Shown here piece after piece: positions 29,711 to 38,809 of a stretch of 64,000 nt of DNA. This stretch comes from Streptococcus mitis SK564 (GTDB taxonomy: Bacteria > Bacillota > Bacilli > Lactobacillales > Streptococcaceae): the NCBI RefSeq assembly GCF_000148525.1, contig NZ_AEDU01000006.1:62001-126000 (forward strand), read 5' to 3'. A program made the position numbers and the translations under genes. Position 1 is the stretch's first letter. The number at the start of each line of letters is the position of its first letter. The notes beneath the pieces are model-generated. The model was not told the DNA's origin, made no database searches, and was given only the letters and a program-made list of their open reading frames with translations.

Positions 29711-30970
29711 ATGAAAGTCTATCAGCATGTAAATATCGTGACTTGTGACCAAGATTTCCATGTTTATCTGGATGGAATCTTATCAGTTAAGGATTCTCAA
29801 ATTGTCTATGTCGGTCAAGAGAAGCCAGAGATTTTAGAGCAAGCTGAGCAGATTATAGACTATCAGGGAGCCTGGATTATGCCTGGATTGGTTAATTGCC
29901 ATACCCATTCTGCTATGACAGGCTTGCGAGGGATTCGGGATGACAGCAATCTCCATGAATGGCTTAATGACTATATCTGGCCAGCAGAAGCTGAGTTGAC
30001 TCCCGACATAACTATCAAGGCGGTCAAAGAAGCTTTGATAGAGATGCTCCAGTCAGGTACAACAACCTTTAATGATATGTATAATCCCAATGGTGTGGAT
30101 ATTGAGCGGATTTATCAGGCAGTGAAAACTTCCAAGATGCGTTGTTATTTCTCACCGACTCTTTTTTCTTCAGAGGCAGAGACAACTGCTGAAACTATAA
30201 GCAGAACTCGAGCAATCATTGAGGAAATAATTGGATATAAAAATCCAAATTTCAAGGTTATGGTAGCCCCACATTCTCCTTACAGCTGTAGTAGAGACTT
30301 GCTGGAAGAGAGCTTGAAAATGGCAAAAGAGCTGGACGTTCCCATCCATATCCACGTGGCGGAGACCAAGGAGGAGTCAGGCATTATCCTGAAACGATAC
30401 GGCAAACGCCCCCTCGCCTTTTTAGAAGAACTGGGTTACTTAGAGCATCCGTCTGTCTTTGCTCACGGGGTCGAATTAAACGATCGAGACATTGAGCGCT
30501 TGGCGACTTCTCAAGTGGCTATCGCCCATAATCCTATTAGTAACCTCAAATTGGCATCAGGGATTGCTCCTATCATTCAACTGCAAAAAACAGGAGTGGC
30601 AGTAGGAATTGCGACTGACTCGGTTGCTTCCAATAACAATCTAGATATGTTTGAGGAAGGACGGACTGCAGCCCTTCTTCAGAAGATGAAAAGTGGGGAT
30701 GCCAGCCAATTTCCTATCGAAACAGCTCTCAAGGCACTGACAATCGAAGGGGCTAAGGTTCTAGGAATGGAAAATCAGATAGGAAGTCTAGAAGTCGGCA
30801 AGCAAGCAGATTTTCTCGTTATTCAACCACAAGGCAAAATTCATCTCCAACCTCAGGAAAATATGCTTTCTCATCTCGTCTATGCTGTTAAATCCAGTGA
30901 TGTTGATGATGTCTATATCGGTGGAGAACAGGTTGTTAAGCAAGGTCAAGTCCTAACAGTAGAACTTTAA
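29711..30970 (+). CDS. TRZ/ATZ family amidohydrolase (MTA/SAH deaminase-like)
   Basis: Metal-dependent amidohydrolase of 419 residues. Metal ligands are seen in NCHTHSAMTGLRG (near 62), HIHVAETKEE, FAHGVEL and ATDSVASNNNLDMF. This set, with the ETKEE and SNN residues, is typical of chlorohydrolase/5-methylthioadenosine-S-adenosylhomocysteine deaminases (MtaD). Deamination of an adenosine-like substrate in purine or methyl-cycle salvage is likely but unproven. Its transcript ends in or before the IS insertion 8 bp downstream. Confidence 0.88.
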   Translation: MKVYQHVNIVTCDQDFHVYLDGILSVKDSQIVYVGQEKPEILEQAEQIIDYQGAWIMPGLVNCHTHSAMTGLRGIRDDSNLHEWLNDYIWPAEAELTPDITIKAVKEALIEMLQSGTTTFNDMYNPNGVDIERIYQAVKTSKMRCYFSPTLFSSEAETTAETISRTRAIIEEIIGYKNPNFKVMVAPHSPYSCSRDLLEESLKMAKELDVPIHIHVAETKEESGIILKRYGKRPLAFLEELGYLEHPSVFAHGVELNDRDIERLATSQVAIAHNPISNLKLASGIAPIIQLQKTGVAVGIATDSVASNNNLDMFEEGRTAALLQKMKSGDASQFPIETALKALTIEGAKVLGMENQIGSLEVGKQADFLVIQPQGKIHLQPQENMLSHLVYAVKSSDVDDVYIGGEQVVKQGQVLTVEL

Positions 30971-30977
30971 AAGAAAA

Positions 30978-30990
30978 ATCACGAAAAATT
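30978..30990. repeat. 13-bp direct repeat, left copy (target duplication)
   Basis: ATCACGAAAAATT here is repeated exactly at 32522-32534, directly outside the right end of the insertion. Confidence 0.85.
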
Positions 30991-32521
30991 GGTAAATTCC
31001 CAAACTAAGTTCCACTACTAATCCAAGTGGAAGTTAGTCTGATAAAAATCCTAAAAACCAGTGGAAATCCGTGTCAGGGTAAGTTCCACTGGTTTTACTA
31101 ATGCTTGATTTCATCGCTTTTGTAGCCAAAAGGAATCGAAAAAAAGAGCGCATAAAATCCCCTCATCTGAAAGCGTTTCAGATTAAGTTCCGCTATGGTG
31201 GAAGTTAGTGTGAGACGTTTGAATAGGGTTAAAGGTTAGTTTTTAGAACTTATGTTGGAGTAATTTAGACGACTGGCAGACGTCTTCTGCAGGTATTTTA
31301 GAAATGCCGAGAAGCTTAGGAAGTTCTTCTCCGTAAGTAAAGGCAAAGAGTTCATAGGCCGACTTTCCATTCAAAGCAGCACGTTTGACACTGTTGACAT
31401 GAGAGCAGACGAGATTGATGTCCTCTTGAGTTAAGTTGTCAAAAGAAGTTCCCTTAGGTAGAATGTCGCGAATCAAGGTGTGATTTTTCTCAATTCTCCC
31501 TTTCTGGTCAGAGCGATTGGGGTCACAAAAGAAGAGTTTACTCTCTCCTCGCACATCCATTTCGATATCATCAACTCTGGCAAACTCTCCACCATTATCA
31601 GTAAGAATGATAGGAAAGAGTTGGAAGAAGTCTTTGTCAGCTTCATGAAGGGTGTTCTTAATATCATAGAGGTGTTTGGTAACCTCAAGGGCAGTTTTAT
31701 TATCCAGAAGCCTAGCGAAGATAAAGTTACAGAAAGACAGATTGAAGGTCAGTAGGACTTTACCTCCCATCCTGCCCAGAACTGTGTCCATTTCCAACCA
31801 AGAGTCTAGTTGATTAAGGGTTAAATAGTTTTGGAAATCCTCATAGGAACGGCCTTTTTTAGCTTCTTTAGGGATAGAAGGTAGCTTACTTTTCCGTCTC
31901 TCTTTAAATTTAACGGCTCTGGCTAGGTCAATAGGAGCGATAGATAGGTATCCTTTTCGGATGTGTCGATAGACAGTTGAGGAGCTGACATCGAGGTTAT
32001 GAGTTTTGAGGATATGATAGATGTGTTGTCCTTTTTTAACACCATCAGAAATGACTTTGTCCATGTCCCAGAAGGTCTTAGAATTAAGGGGAGTGCCTTC
32101 ACGAGCCTCAACAAGAGTTTGTTCGTACTGTTTTTGAGCTTGTTTAGCAAGGTAGAAAATCTTCTTATAGCCACAATTTTGTCTTCTTTTAGGGCATCCA
32201 TTACAGACAAAGGGAGCCTTATCGAGTAGAGGGCAAGGAAGGTTATCACACGTAGACTCTCGGACTTGTCTGTTTCGTTTGACTTCTTTGGAAACAGTGG
32301 TTGGGTCTTTTAGAATGGATTGTCCGATAGCTTTGAAGGTTTCACCGCGCTCTAAGCCTAATTGGATATCATTACGGTCTGAAAGGGTAAGGTGTTTATG
32401 TTTTGTCATAGTAGACCTCATTTCTAACTCAAACGTCTCACACTTAATTCCACCATAAAAATCCGTTTTAGACTAATTTCCACTTTGGTCAGGCAAGTGG
32501 AAGTTACTTTGAGAAGTTACT
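30991..32521. mobile_element. IS30-type insertion, 1531 bp, with outer and inner inverted repeats
   Basis: The outer ends are imperfect 26-bp inverted repeats (left 30991-31016, right 32496-32521; about 21 of 26 match) and are flanked by exact 13-bp direct repeats. A second, longer pair of inverted repeats lies inside at about 31198-31226 and 32426-32454 (GTGTGAGACGTTTGA in common) and closely brackets the transposase gene. The left arm between the two repeat sets is about 207 bp and contains several further copies of the AAGTTCCAC/GTGGAAGTTA motif, and the right arm is about 67 bp. It may be an IS30-family element nested in a short non-coding element. Confidence 0.8.
31243..32421 (-). CDS. 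IS30 family transposase
   Basis: 392 residues in the longest frame; MTKHKHLTLSDR, four residues in, is the likelier N-terminus and has AGGTC upstream. The N-terminal helix-turn-helix (LSDRNDIQLGLERGETFKAIG...TVSKEVKRNR) is followed by a CNGCPKRRQNC cysteine cluster and the DDE catalytic core: WLEMDTVLG (first Asp), LTDNGGEF (second Asp) and the Glu near KGRIEKNHTLIR. All three are present and the frame is intact, so the element may be active. Confidence 0.93.
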   Translation of the reverse strand: MRSTMTKHKHLTLSDRNDIQLGLERGETFKAIGQSILKDPTTVSKEVKRNRQVRESTCDNLPCPLLDKAPFVCNGCPKRRQNCGYKKIFYLAKQAQKQYEQTLVEAREGTPLNSKTFWDMDKVISDGVKKGQHIYHILKTHNLDVSSSTVYRHIRKGYLSIAPIDLARAVKFKERRKSKLPSIPKEAKKGRSYEDFQNYLTLNQLDSWLEMDTVLGRMGGKVLLTFNLSFCNFIFARLLDNKTALEVTKHLYDIKNTLHEADKDFFQLFPIILTDNGGEFARVDDIEMDVRGESKLFFCDPNRSDQKGRIEKNHTLIRDILPKGTSFDNLTQEDINLVCSHVNSVKRAALNGKSAYELFAFTYGEELPKLLGISKIPAEDVCQSSKLLQHKF

Positions 32522-32534
32522 ATCACGAAAAATT
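32522..32534. repeat. 13-bp direct repeat, right copy
   Basis: Exact copy of 30978-30990 next to the right end of the IS. It lies 22 bp upstream of the -35 box of the L10 promoter. Confidence 0.85.
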
Positions 32535-32556
32535 TTAAAAAAAGTTTGCAAAAATC

Positions 32557-32585
32557 TTGCATTCTTTTTTTGACTATGCTATACT
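32557..32585 (+). promoter_or_regulatory. Promoter of rplJ-rplL
   Basis: TTGCAT at 32557-32562, 17 bp, TATACT at 32580-32585. The start should fall near 32592. Confidence 0.75.
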
Positions 32586-32591
32586 TATATA

Positions 32592-32752
32592 CGGTTTGAA
32601 AAAACTGCCTAAGACAGTAGGGGAGCTCGACTCATAAGTATCCTACCGAGGACAAAACGTATCATGTAAAAAGAAGCGTATTGTACTTTCGTGTCTAGGT
32701 TTGGGCGCGTTTTTCTTTTGGAAAAATTTCCCCAAGCAAAATAATAACGGAG
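32592..32752 (+). promoter_or_regulatory. Ribosomal protein L10 leader
   Basis: The 5' untranslated region of rplJ. It has the usual position and length of the Firmicutes L10 leader, in which the L10(L12)4 complex binds its own mRNA to control expression. It contains conserved-looking hairpins including GGGGAGCTCGACTCATAAGT and CCTACCGAGGAC, and ends in a terminator-like stem (AAAAGAAGCG with GCGCGTTTTTCTTTT, 32668-32719), which suggests attenuation. Confidence 0.75.
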
Positions 32753-32764
32753 GTGAACACACTA

Positions 32765-33265
32765 ATGAGTGAAGCAATTATTGCTAAAAAAGCGGAACTA
32801 GTTGACGTAGTAGCTGAAAAAATGAAAGCTGCTGCATCTATCGTCGTTGTTGACGCTCGTGGTTTGACAGTTGAGCAAGATACAGTTCTTCGTCGTGAGC
32901 TTCGTGGAAGCGAAGTTGAGTACAAAGTCATTAAAAACTCAATCTTGCGTCGTGCAGCTGAAAAAGCTGGTCTTGAAGATCTTGCATCTGTATTTGTTGG
33001 ACCATCTGCAGTAGCATTTTCTAACGAAGATGTTATCGCACCAGCGAAAATCTTGAACGACTTTTCTAAAAACGCTGAGGCACTTGAAATTAAAGGTGGT
33101 GCAATCGAAGGCGCTGTCGCATCTAAAGAAGAGATTCTTGCACTTGCAACTCTTCCAAACCGCGAAGGACTTCTTTCTATGCTCCTTTCTGTACTTCAAG
33201 CGCCAGTGCGCAACGTTGCTCTTGCAGTCAAAGCGGTTGCAGACAACAAAGAAGACGCAGCTTAA
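32765..33265 (+). CDS. rplJ: 50S ribosomal protein L10
   Basis: Stalk base protein that carries L7/L12 dimers. 166 residues from ATG 32765 (GGAGG at 32750-32754). The frame also opens at GTG 32753, which would sit in the ribosome binding site. Typical start [13 protein letters not shown], then [21 protein letters not shown] and a C-terminal helix [12 protein letters not shown] that binds L12. Confidence 0.97.
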   Translation: MSEAIIAKKAELVDVVAEKMKAAASIVVVDARGLTVEQDTVLRRELRGSEVEYKVIKNSILRRAAEKAGLEDLASVFVGPSAVAFSNEDVIAPAKILNDFSKNAEALEIKGGAIEGAVASKEEILALATLPNREGLLSMLLSVLQAPVRNVALAVKAVADNKEDAA

Positions 33266-33337
33266 TCTTAAGCTACGCAGCGTAGCCTAGCTACGAAAAT
33301 CTATTATAAATTTAAAACATATTTGGAGGAAATAACA

Positions 33338-33706
33338 ATGGCATTGAACATTGAAAACATTATTGCTGAAATTAAAGAAGCTTCAATCCTTGAATTGAAC
33401 GACCTTGTAAAAGCTATCGAAGAAGAATTTGGTGTAACTGCAGCTGCTCCTGTAGCTGTTGCTGCAGCTGGTGCTGCTGACGCTGGTGCTGCTAAAGATT
33501 CATTCGACGTTGAATTGACATCTGCAGGCGACAAAAAAGTTGGCGTTATCAAAGTTGTACGTGAAATCACAGGTCTTGGACTTAAAGAAGCTAAAGAACT
33601 TGTTGACGGTGCACCAGCACTTGTTAAAGAAGGCGTTGCAACTGCAGAAGCTGAAGAAATCAAAGCTAAATTGGAAGAAGCTGGAGCTTCAGTTACTCTT
33701 AAATAA
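33338..33706 (+). CDS. rplL: 50S ribosomal protein L7/L12
   Basis: Stalk protein that recruits translation factors. 122 residues from ATG 33338 (GGAGG upstream; an in-frame ATG-like start at 33323 precedes the ribosome binding site). N-terminal dimer domain [16 protein letters not shown], Ala-rich hinge (about 35-55), and a C-terminal domain with [20 protein letters not shown]. Confidence 0.97.
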   Translation: MALNIENIIAEIKEASILELNDLVKAIEEEFGVTAAAPVAVAAAGAADAGAAKDSFDVELTSAGDKKVGVIKVVREITGLGLKEAKELVDGAPALVKEGVATAEAEEIKAKLEEAGASVTLK

Positions 33707-33803
33707 GAGGCATATACCAATTAGAATTCGGAATACTATAGTATCAGCCTTTTAGAATCGTGAACACATTTTAGAAACTGATAAATAAATTTAGTTTCCT
33801 ACC

Positions 33804-33843
33804 AAAAACCCTACCAAAATTTAATTTGGCAGGGTTTTTCTTT
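33804..33843 (+). terminator. Terminator of rplJ-rplL
   Basis: AAAACCCTACCAAA / TTTGGCAGGGTTTTT, a long stem with T-rich tail. Confidence 0.9.
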
Positions 33844-33907
33844 TTAATAAAATTATTTTGGAGAACAGTTGAATATTGTTCTCCTTTTTTTATTTTCAGG
33901 AGGAAAA

Positions 33908-34081
33908 ATGACAAAAGAATTACAATCATCACGCTATATTGTCATTTCATTTTTAGTACGTGAAATGGGAATTGACATTGTTGAAGCCATCTCTCTTATG
34001 GCTGAATTAGAAAAAAGTGGCTTGGTTCGATTGGAATCAAGTGGAGATTTAACACTCAAAGAACTTGGAGGAGTGCTATGA
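33908..34081 (+). CDS. Small helical protein upstream of a RepA remnant
   Basis: 57 residues from ATG 33908 (AGGAGG at 33897-33902). The frame extends further upstream but the upstream part lacks a ribosome binding site. The protein looks like a small winged-helix or helical regulator (SRYIVISFLVREMGIDIVEAISLMAELEKSGLVRL). I do not recognise a family. It overlaps the following repA remnant by 4 bp (ATGA), so both belonged to one replication module of a mobile element. Confidence 0.6.
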   Translation: MTKELQSSRYIVISFLVREMGIDIVEAISLMAELEKSGLVRLESSGDLTLKELGGVL

Positions 34082-34646
34082 AACGAATTACCGCAAATCA
34101 ATACCAAACTTCAGAACGGTATTATAAATTACCTAAAATTCTTTTTGAGGATGAGAAATATATGGATATGAAACTAGAAGTAAAGGTGGCTTATTCTATT
34201 TTAAAAGATCGTTTAGAATTATCTCTCAGTCGTGTTTGGATAGATGAAGAAGGAGCAGTCTATTTAGTATTTTCTAATTCTAAACTGATGAAGCTATTAG
34301 GTTGTTCGAAGTCAAAATTACTGTCCATCAAAAAAATTCTTAAAGAAAATGACTTAATTGATGAAGTCCAACAGTCTTCAAGTGAGAAAGGAAGACTAGC
34401 TAATAAGATTTACTTAGGGGAATTATCTTCTACCCCAGTAGGTAATTCAAACAGGCCTAGTGTTAAAAAAGACTAGAGCAGGTTGAAAATGAAACGGCCC
34501 CCGTCTCACATTTAGCCCCTAGTGAGACTGAAGTTAGTGAGACTAAATATAGTGAGACTGAATTTTTATTTATTGAGGATGAGAGGAACTCTCAACCTAT
34601 CTTGAAAAGAAAAGTAGAAAAGGTTACATTTCTTTATCATTTTTAA
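34078..34646 (+). pseudogene. RepA_N-type replication initiator, N-terminal part, frameshifted and truncated
   Basis: The first 132 residues (MKRITANQYQTSERYYKLPKIL...) match the N-terminal winged-helix region of RepA_N initiators of low-GC plasmids and integrative elements: KVAYSILKDRLELS, SNSKLMKLLGCSKSKLLSIKK. The frame ends at 34476. One extra A in the A6 run at 34465-34470 would let it continue with EQVENETAPVSHLAPSETEV..., a Ser/Glu/Thr-rich linker typical of these proteins, to a stop at 34644-34646. The C-terminal domain is missing, so the gene is dead whatever the frameshift. Confidence 0.75.
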
Positions 34647-35160
34647 CCTTGCTTTACTTGTCTTAGCATGCTGGACAGGATATAAGTGGAAGAGGGGATA
34701 GAAAATAATCTGAACCAGTTCAAAACTTATTCTATTTTTTAGGACATGAAAAATTTTAGAAATTGATTCTTTCTTAAATTTGAATTTCACTAGTAGTGTA
34801 AAGATGATTTTTTCTCTGAATAAAATCTGAATTTTCTCTGATACAATCTCAAATGTCAAGGTTCAATAATTGTTGCTTCAGTAGGTGATGATGGTCTAGA
34901 TTAAAATAATCAAGAAGCATTGAAACATTACGTTGGAGAACTTAAGGGGGAGGATTATTCACATATAGATGTGAAAGTTATGGTTATTTCTGCTGGATAA
35001 GAAATGACATTGACGGCACTCAAATTAGATTATTAAATATTACGAATTTTGTTCAAGATAGTGTAAAATAGATTTGTACTATTTTTTAAAAATATAATTT
35101 AAAAAATAAAGAACAATTACAAATTGATGTATTGAGACTATTCTTTGTCAAGAATACGGA
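34647..35160. other. Degenerate accessory sequence without an intact gene
   Basis: About 500 bp after the repA remnant with short broken frames. One (about 34644-34690) reads NLALLVLACWTGYKWKRG, like a membrane or signal fragment of a mobile element; others have many stops. No RNA gene or clear repeat was seen. It reads as decayed mobile-element DNA upstream of the two-component genes. Confidence 0.5.
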
Positions 35161-35200
35161 GCTTTGCAGATAGTTCTCTAAAATATTTTGAGGTGATAGA

Positions 35201-35884
35201 ATGTATAAGATATTAGTTGTAGATGACGATTTTGAAATTTTGAAACTGATGCGAACTATTTTAGAGATGAAAAACTATCAGGTAACGACGTATCAAGAAG
35301 TCACCGTACCAATCAATATTAATAATTTCAAAGGATTTGATTTGATTTTATTAGATGTAATGATGCCTAATATAGATGGTATGCAAATTTGTAAGCAGAT
35401 TAGAAATAAAGTAAGATCTCCTATTATTTTTGTTAGTGCAAAAGATACCGAAGATGATATAGTATCAGGGTTGAATTTAGGAGGAGATGACTATATTACA
35501 AAACCTTTCAGCATCAATCAATTAATTGCCAAAGTTGCTGCAAATCTCAAACGAGAAGAACGATACAAACAAGGTGAATTAAGTAATCAAATTGTTCGAG
35601 AATTATCCCCAATAACGATTTATTTACAAGAAAAAATTGTTTGTATTAATGGAGATAGTCTTGCTTTTACAAGTAGGGAATATGATATCATAGAGCTATT
35701 ATCTAGCAATCCAAGAAAAATTTTTACTGTACAAGATATATATGAAAATGTTTATGATGATGATGCTGAAACCCTCTTTCGTTCAATATCTGAGTATATC
35801 TATCAAATAAGATTAAAATTCTCATCGTATGGAATTAATCCTATAAAAACAGTTAGAGGTATGGGATACAAGTGGCATGAGTAA
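35201..35884 (+). CDS. OmpR-family response regulator of a lantibiotic-immunity module
   Basis: 227 residues. Receiver domain with DDD at 8-10, LILLDVMMPNIDG (phospho-Asp near 53), VSAKD and TKPF (Lys near 105), then a winged-helix DNA-binding domain (about 130-227) ending in TVRGMGYKWHE. AGGTGA precedes the ATG. The histidine kinase gene overlaps by 8 bp. Close to nisin-type LanR regulators in position; it should turn on the ABC transporter genes 1.5 kb downstream. Confidence 0.9.
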   Translation: MYKILVVDDDFEILKLMRTILEMKNYQVTTYQEVTVPININNFKGFDLILLDVMMPNIDGMQICKQIRNKVRSPIIFVSAKDTEDDIVSGLNLGGDDYITKPFSINQLIAKVAANLKREERYKQGELSNQIVRELSPITIYLQEKIVCINGDSLAFTSREYDIIELLSSNPRKIFTVQDIYENVYDDDAETLFRSISEYIYQIRLKFSSYGINPIKTVRGMGYKWHE

Positions 35885-37216
35885 GAAGAGTACAATTAGA
35901 GGGCGCATAATAAGGACTGTTTTAGAACTAGTAACAGGTACGTTACTGAGTATACTTTTATTTTTTATATTTACTTATTTACTTGTTTTTACTGGACAAT
36001 TAAATGTATACGGCTCTAAAATGGAAATTTCAGTGAGTGATAGCAGCAATTTAAGTGATGTAGTCCAAGCAATGAATAACTCTATATTTGACTATGTTGT
36101 ATTTAATCGCAAGACGGGTACAATTGAAGAGGGCAACTATCAAAAAAAGGATTTGCCAGCCTATCGAGAAGTTTTTGCTAAAAATGAATCCATAAGTAAT
36201 GATGCAGTGTATTATGGGTATTACGCTAATTCAGAGATTGTACTTACTGTCAGGCAACCCATGATACATGAGTTTGTTAATCCGAATTTGCGTCACTTTT
36301 CATTTAATCTATTTTCTTATTTATTTTTCTTCGTTATCGAAACAATTTTACTCATTTGGTCACTTACAAGATTAATAAAAGAATTTTCAAATAATTTTCT
36401 CCTCATACAAAAAAAGACTTTAAACATGGGACAGTTAACATTTAAAGATAAAAACATTCCTGCTCAAATACAAGAGTTCGATGAAATTCTTTCTGTATTA
36501 TATCAAAAGGACGACGAGTTAACTAATCTACTCAAATCAGAGAGAAGGGAGAAGGAAGATTTATCTTTTCAAGTTGGTGCATTAGCTCATGATGTAAAAA
36601 CTCCTTTAACAGTACTAAAAGGAAATTTAGAGTTGCTTGAATTAACTAACCTGACTGATCAACAGAAGGAATATACTCAGTCAATGAATAACAGTATAGT
36701 GATTTTTGAAAGATACTTTAGTTCAATGATTGATTATTCAAGATTACTAATTGAAGATAAAGATTATGGGGAACAGATATATTTATCTGATTTTTTAAGT
36801 GATCTGTCAGTAGAGGCGAAATCTGTAATGAATAATGCAAAGGTTGATTTCAAAATTATTAATACTACAAAATTAATGTTTTTTAAGGGAAATCGTTTTA
36901 ATTTAAATAGGGCATTAATTAATATTTTAGCAAATGCAGCAAGATATAGTTCTGGAGAAAAAAAGTTACGCTTACTATCATTGAGGAAACAGAGTATATT
37001 AATTTTGGAGTGTGGAATAATGGTATGCCTTTTACTGAACAGTCCTTATTAAATGCAGATAAGTTATTTTATACTGAGAATAAAGGTAGGAATAATAAGC
37101 ACTATGGTTTAGGGTTAGCATTTGCTAAACAAGTTGCAACTAGACATTTTGGAGAATTGTTTTTATCAAATCCAGATAGAGGTGGTGCTCAAGTGACGTT
37201 GCTTATTAAAAAATAA
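35877..37216 (+). pseudogene. Sensor histidine kinase, frameshifted in an A7 run
   Basis: Two membrane helices (about 13-38 and 142-162) enclose an external sensor region; then HAMP-like linker, H-box ALAHDVKTPLT (His near 238), and N-box NILANAARYSS (near 356). The frame then leaves the ATPase domain at the A7 run 36958-36964 and stops at 37052. With one more A the frame continues through VWNNGMPF, and the G-box region YGLGLAFAKQVATRHFG to a stop at 37214-37216, giving a normal kinase of about 446 residues. As written, the G-box is lost and the kinase should be inactive. Confidence 0.88.
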
Positions 37217-37262
37217 TTCTATAGGGATATATTAGATAGCTTCCATATAATAGTTATGTATA

Positions 37263-37303
37263 AAAATAGATGGTTTTCTAAATTGAGGACTGTCTATTTT
37301 TTT
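37263..37303 (+). terminator. Terminator after the two-component genes
   Basis: AAAATAGATGGT with GACTGTCTATTTTTTT around an AT-rich loop. Confidence 0.65.
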
Positions 37304-37385
37304 ATTTTTTAAAATTGGAAAATCTGAACAAATTTTGAAAAATAAAGTGTAACATACAAGTATAAATAAAGGAGGAATTATAGTT

Positions 37386-38072
37386 ATGAATATACAAGTT
37401 CAAAAACTTAGAAAATCATACAAGGATAGAGAAGTGCTGAAAAATATTTCTTTTGAAATAAAAGAGGGAAGTATTTGTGGATTATTAGGTATCAATGGTG
37501 CTGGAAAATCAACAATTATGAAGATTATTTTTGGTCTTGAAAACGCTGATAGTGGTACGGTTATCTTTAATGGGGGAAAAAATGCGGGCATATATGAGAT
37601 TGGAGCGCTTATTGAAACTCCTGCTATCTATATGAACTTATCTGCTTTTGATAATTTAAAAACAAGAGCATTGTTATATGACATTTCTGACGAACGAATT
37701 AATGAAGTATTAAACTTGATTGGGCTATCTAATACGGGAAAGAAGAAAGCAGGGAGCTTTTCTTTAGGCATGAAACAACGTTTGGGATTAGGTATGGCAA
37801 TAATTACTAGTCCAGATTTGCTCATTTTAGATGAACCTACCAATGGATTGGATCCAGATGGTATAAAGGAATTATTGAATTTAATGATTTCTTTAAAGAA
37901 ATCAGGAATGACAATTCTTTTATCTAGCCATCAACTGTATGAAGTTAGTAAAGTGGCAGATAAAGTTGTTATTTTACATGATGGTCACATTTTTTACGAC
38001 GGTTCGAATGTTCAAAGTGATGATTTAGAATCTTTATTTTTTAGAATTGTTCATGGAGGTGACGCAATATGA
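37386..38072 (+). CDS. Lantibiotic-immunity type ABC transporter ATPase (LanF)
   Basis: 228 residues with Walker A GINGAGKST at about 35-43, signature FSLGMKQRLGLGMAI, Walker B LLILDEPTNGLDPDG and H-loop SSH. The EIGALIETPAIYMNLSAFDNL stretch (Q-loop region with Glu in place of Gln, the E-loop) is the mark of LanF/BcrA-type ATPases that protect against lantibiotics. AAGGAGG upstream. It overlaps the permease gene by 4 bp. Confidence 0.9.
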   Translation: MNIQVQKLRKSYKDREVLKNISFEIKEGSICGLLGINGAGKSTIMKIIFGLENADSGTVIFNGGKNAGIYEIGALIETPAIYMNLSAFDNLKTRALLYDISDERINEVLNLIGLSNTGKKKAGSFSLGMKQRLGLGMAIITSPDLLILDEPTNGLDPDGIKELLNLMISLKKSGMTILLSSHQLYEVSKVADKVVILHDGHIFYDGSNVQSDDLESLFFRIVHGGDAI

Positions 38073-38809
38073 TAAAAATAGTTAAATCAGAATGGTTAAA
38101 ACAGCGAAAAAATACATCCAAAAAATTCTTGATAATAGCTCCGAGCTTGTCGATTTTAATAGCGGTATTACTTGTTGGACCGAGCATTATAGAAAGTTTT
38201 TCAATATATTGGTGGGAAGCCGTCTTTTTGTATACACTTATTGGATTGTTATTTTTATATGATTATAAAGCAGAAGAAGCTGCAGGAAACTTCCAGAATA
38301 TATACTTTCGAAATGATAGCATAAAAATATATATCGTAAAGATACTTTTGAAATTAAAAGATTTACTCATTTCTAACGTATGGTTTTTAGCTATATTATT
38401 ATTTACAAGTAATTTTTTGTATGCCGACTTAATATCATTTAATATAATTGGTGACTTAATTTGTTTAGTACTTATTTCGATAACATCCATATGGGTATTG
38501 CCACTCTTGTATCTATTTTCGAAATGGATCAACCCCTATATCTTAGTATCTATTAACTCCTTGATTTGTTTTTTGGTTGCACCTTTTATCGCTCAAAGTA
38601 GCTTTTGGTTCTTCTTTCCTTTTACATATCATTATAAAATTGCTTATAGTCTTATGTATATAAAACCGTCAGGAGATTTAGATTTAACAAATCATGTAAC
38701 AGACGTTAAAATGGTAGTATTTGCCGTATTTCTATCATTGATTCTATTTATTGTTTCTTTGTTAATGTTAAATTGGAGGTTAAGTAATGATCCAATTGCT
38801 AAAAAGTGA
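38069..38809 (+). CDS. Lantibiotic-immunity ABC permease (LanE/MutE-type)
   Basis: 246 residues, six membrane helices, with the N-terminal KIVKSEWLKQRKNTSKKFLI typical of lantibiotic-protection ABC permeases (MutE/EpiE group). It would form one half of the membrane part that expels the peptide from the membrane. It overlaps the ATPase gene by 4 bp and the second permease by 23 bp. Confidence 0.85.
   Translation: MIKIVKSEWLKQRKNTSKKFLIIAPSLSILIAVLLVGPSIIESFSIYWWEAVFLYTLIGLLFLYDYKAEEAAGNFQNIYFRNDSIKIYIVKILLKLKDLLISNVWFLAILLFTSNFLYADLISFNIIGDLICLVLISITSIWVLPLLYLFSKWINPYILVSINSLICFLVAPFIAQSSFWFFFPFTYHYKIAYSLMYIKPSGDLDLTNHVTDVKMVVFAVFLSLILFIVSLLMLNWRLSNDPIAKK

Noticed and set aside
33304-33720. 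138-residue Ala/Ser-rich antisense frame
   Set aside because: It is the complement of the codon-biased rplL gene.
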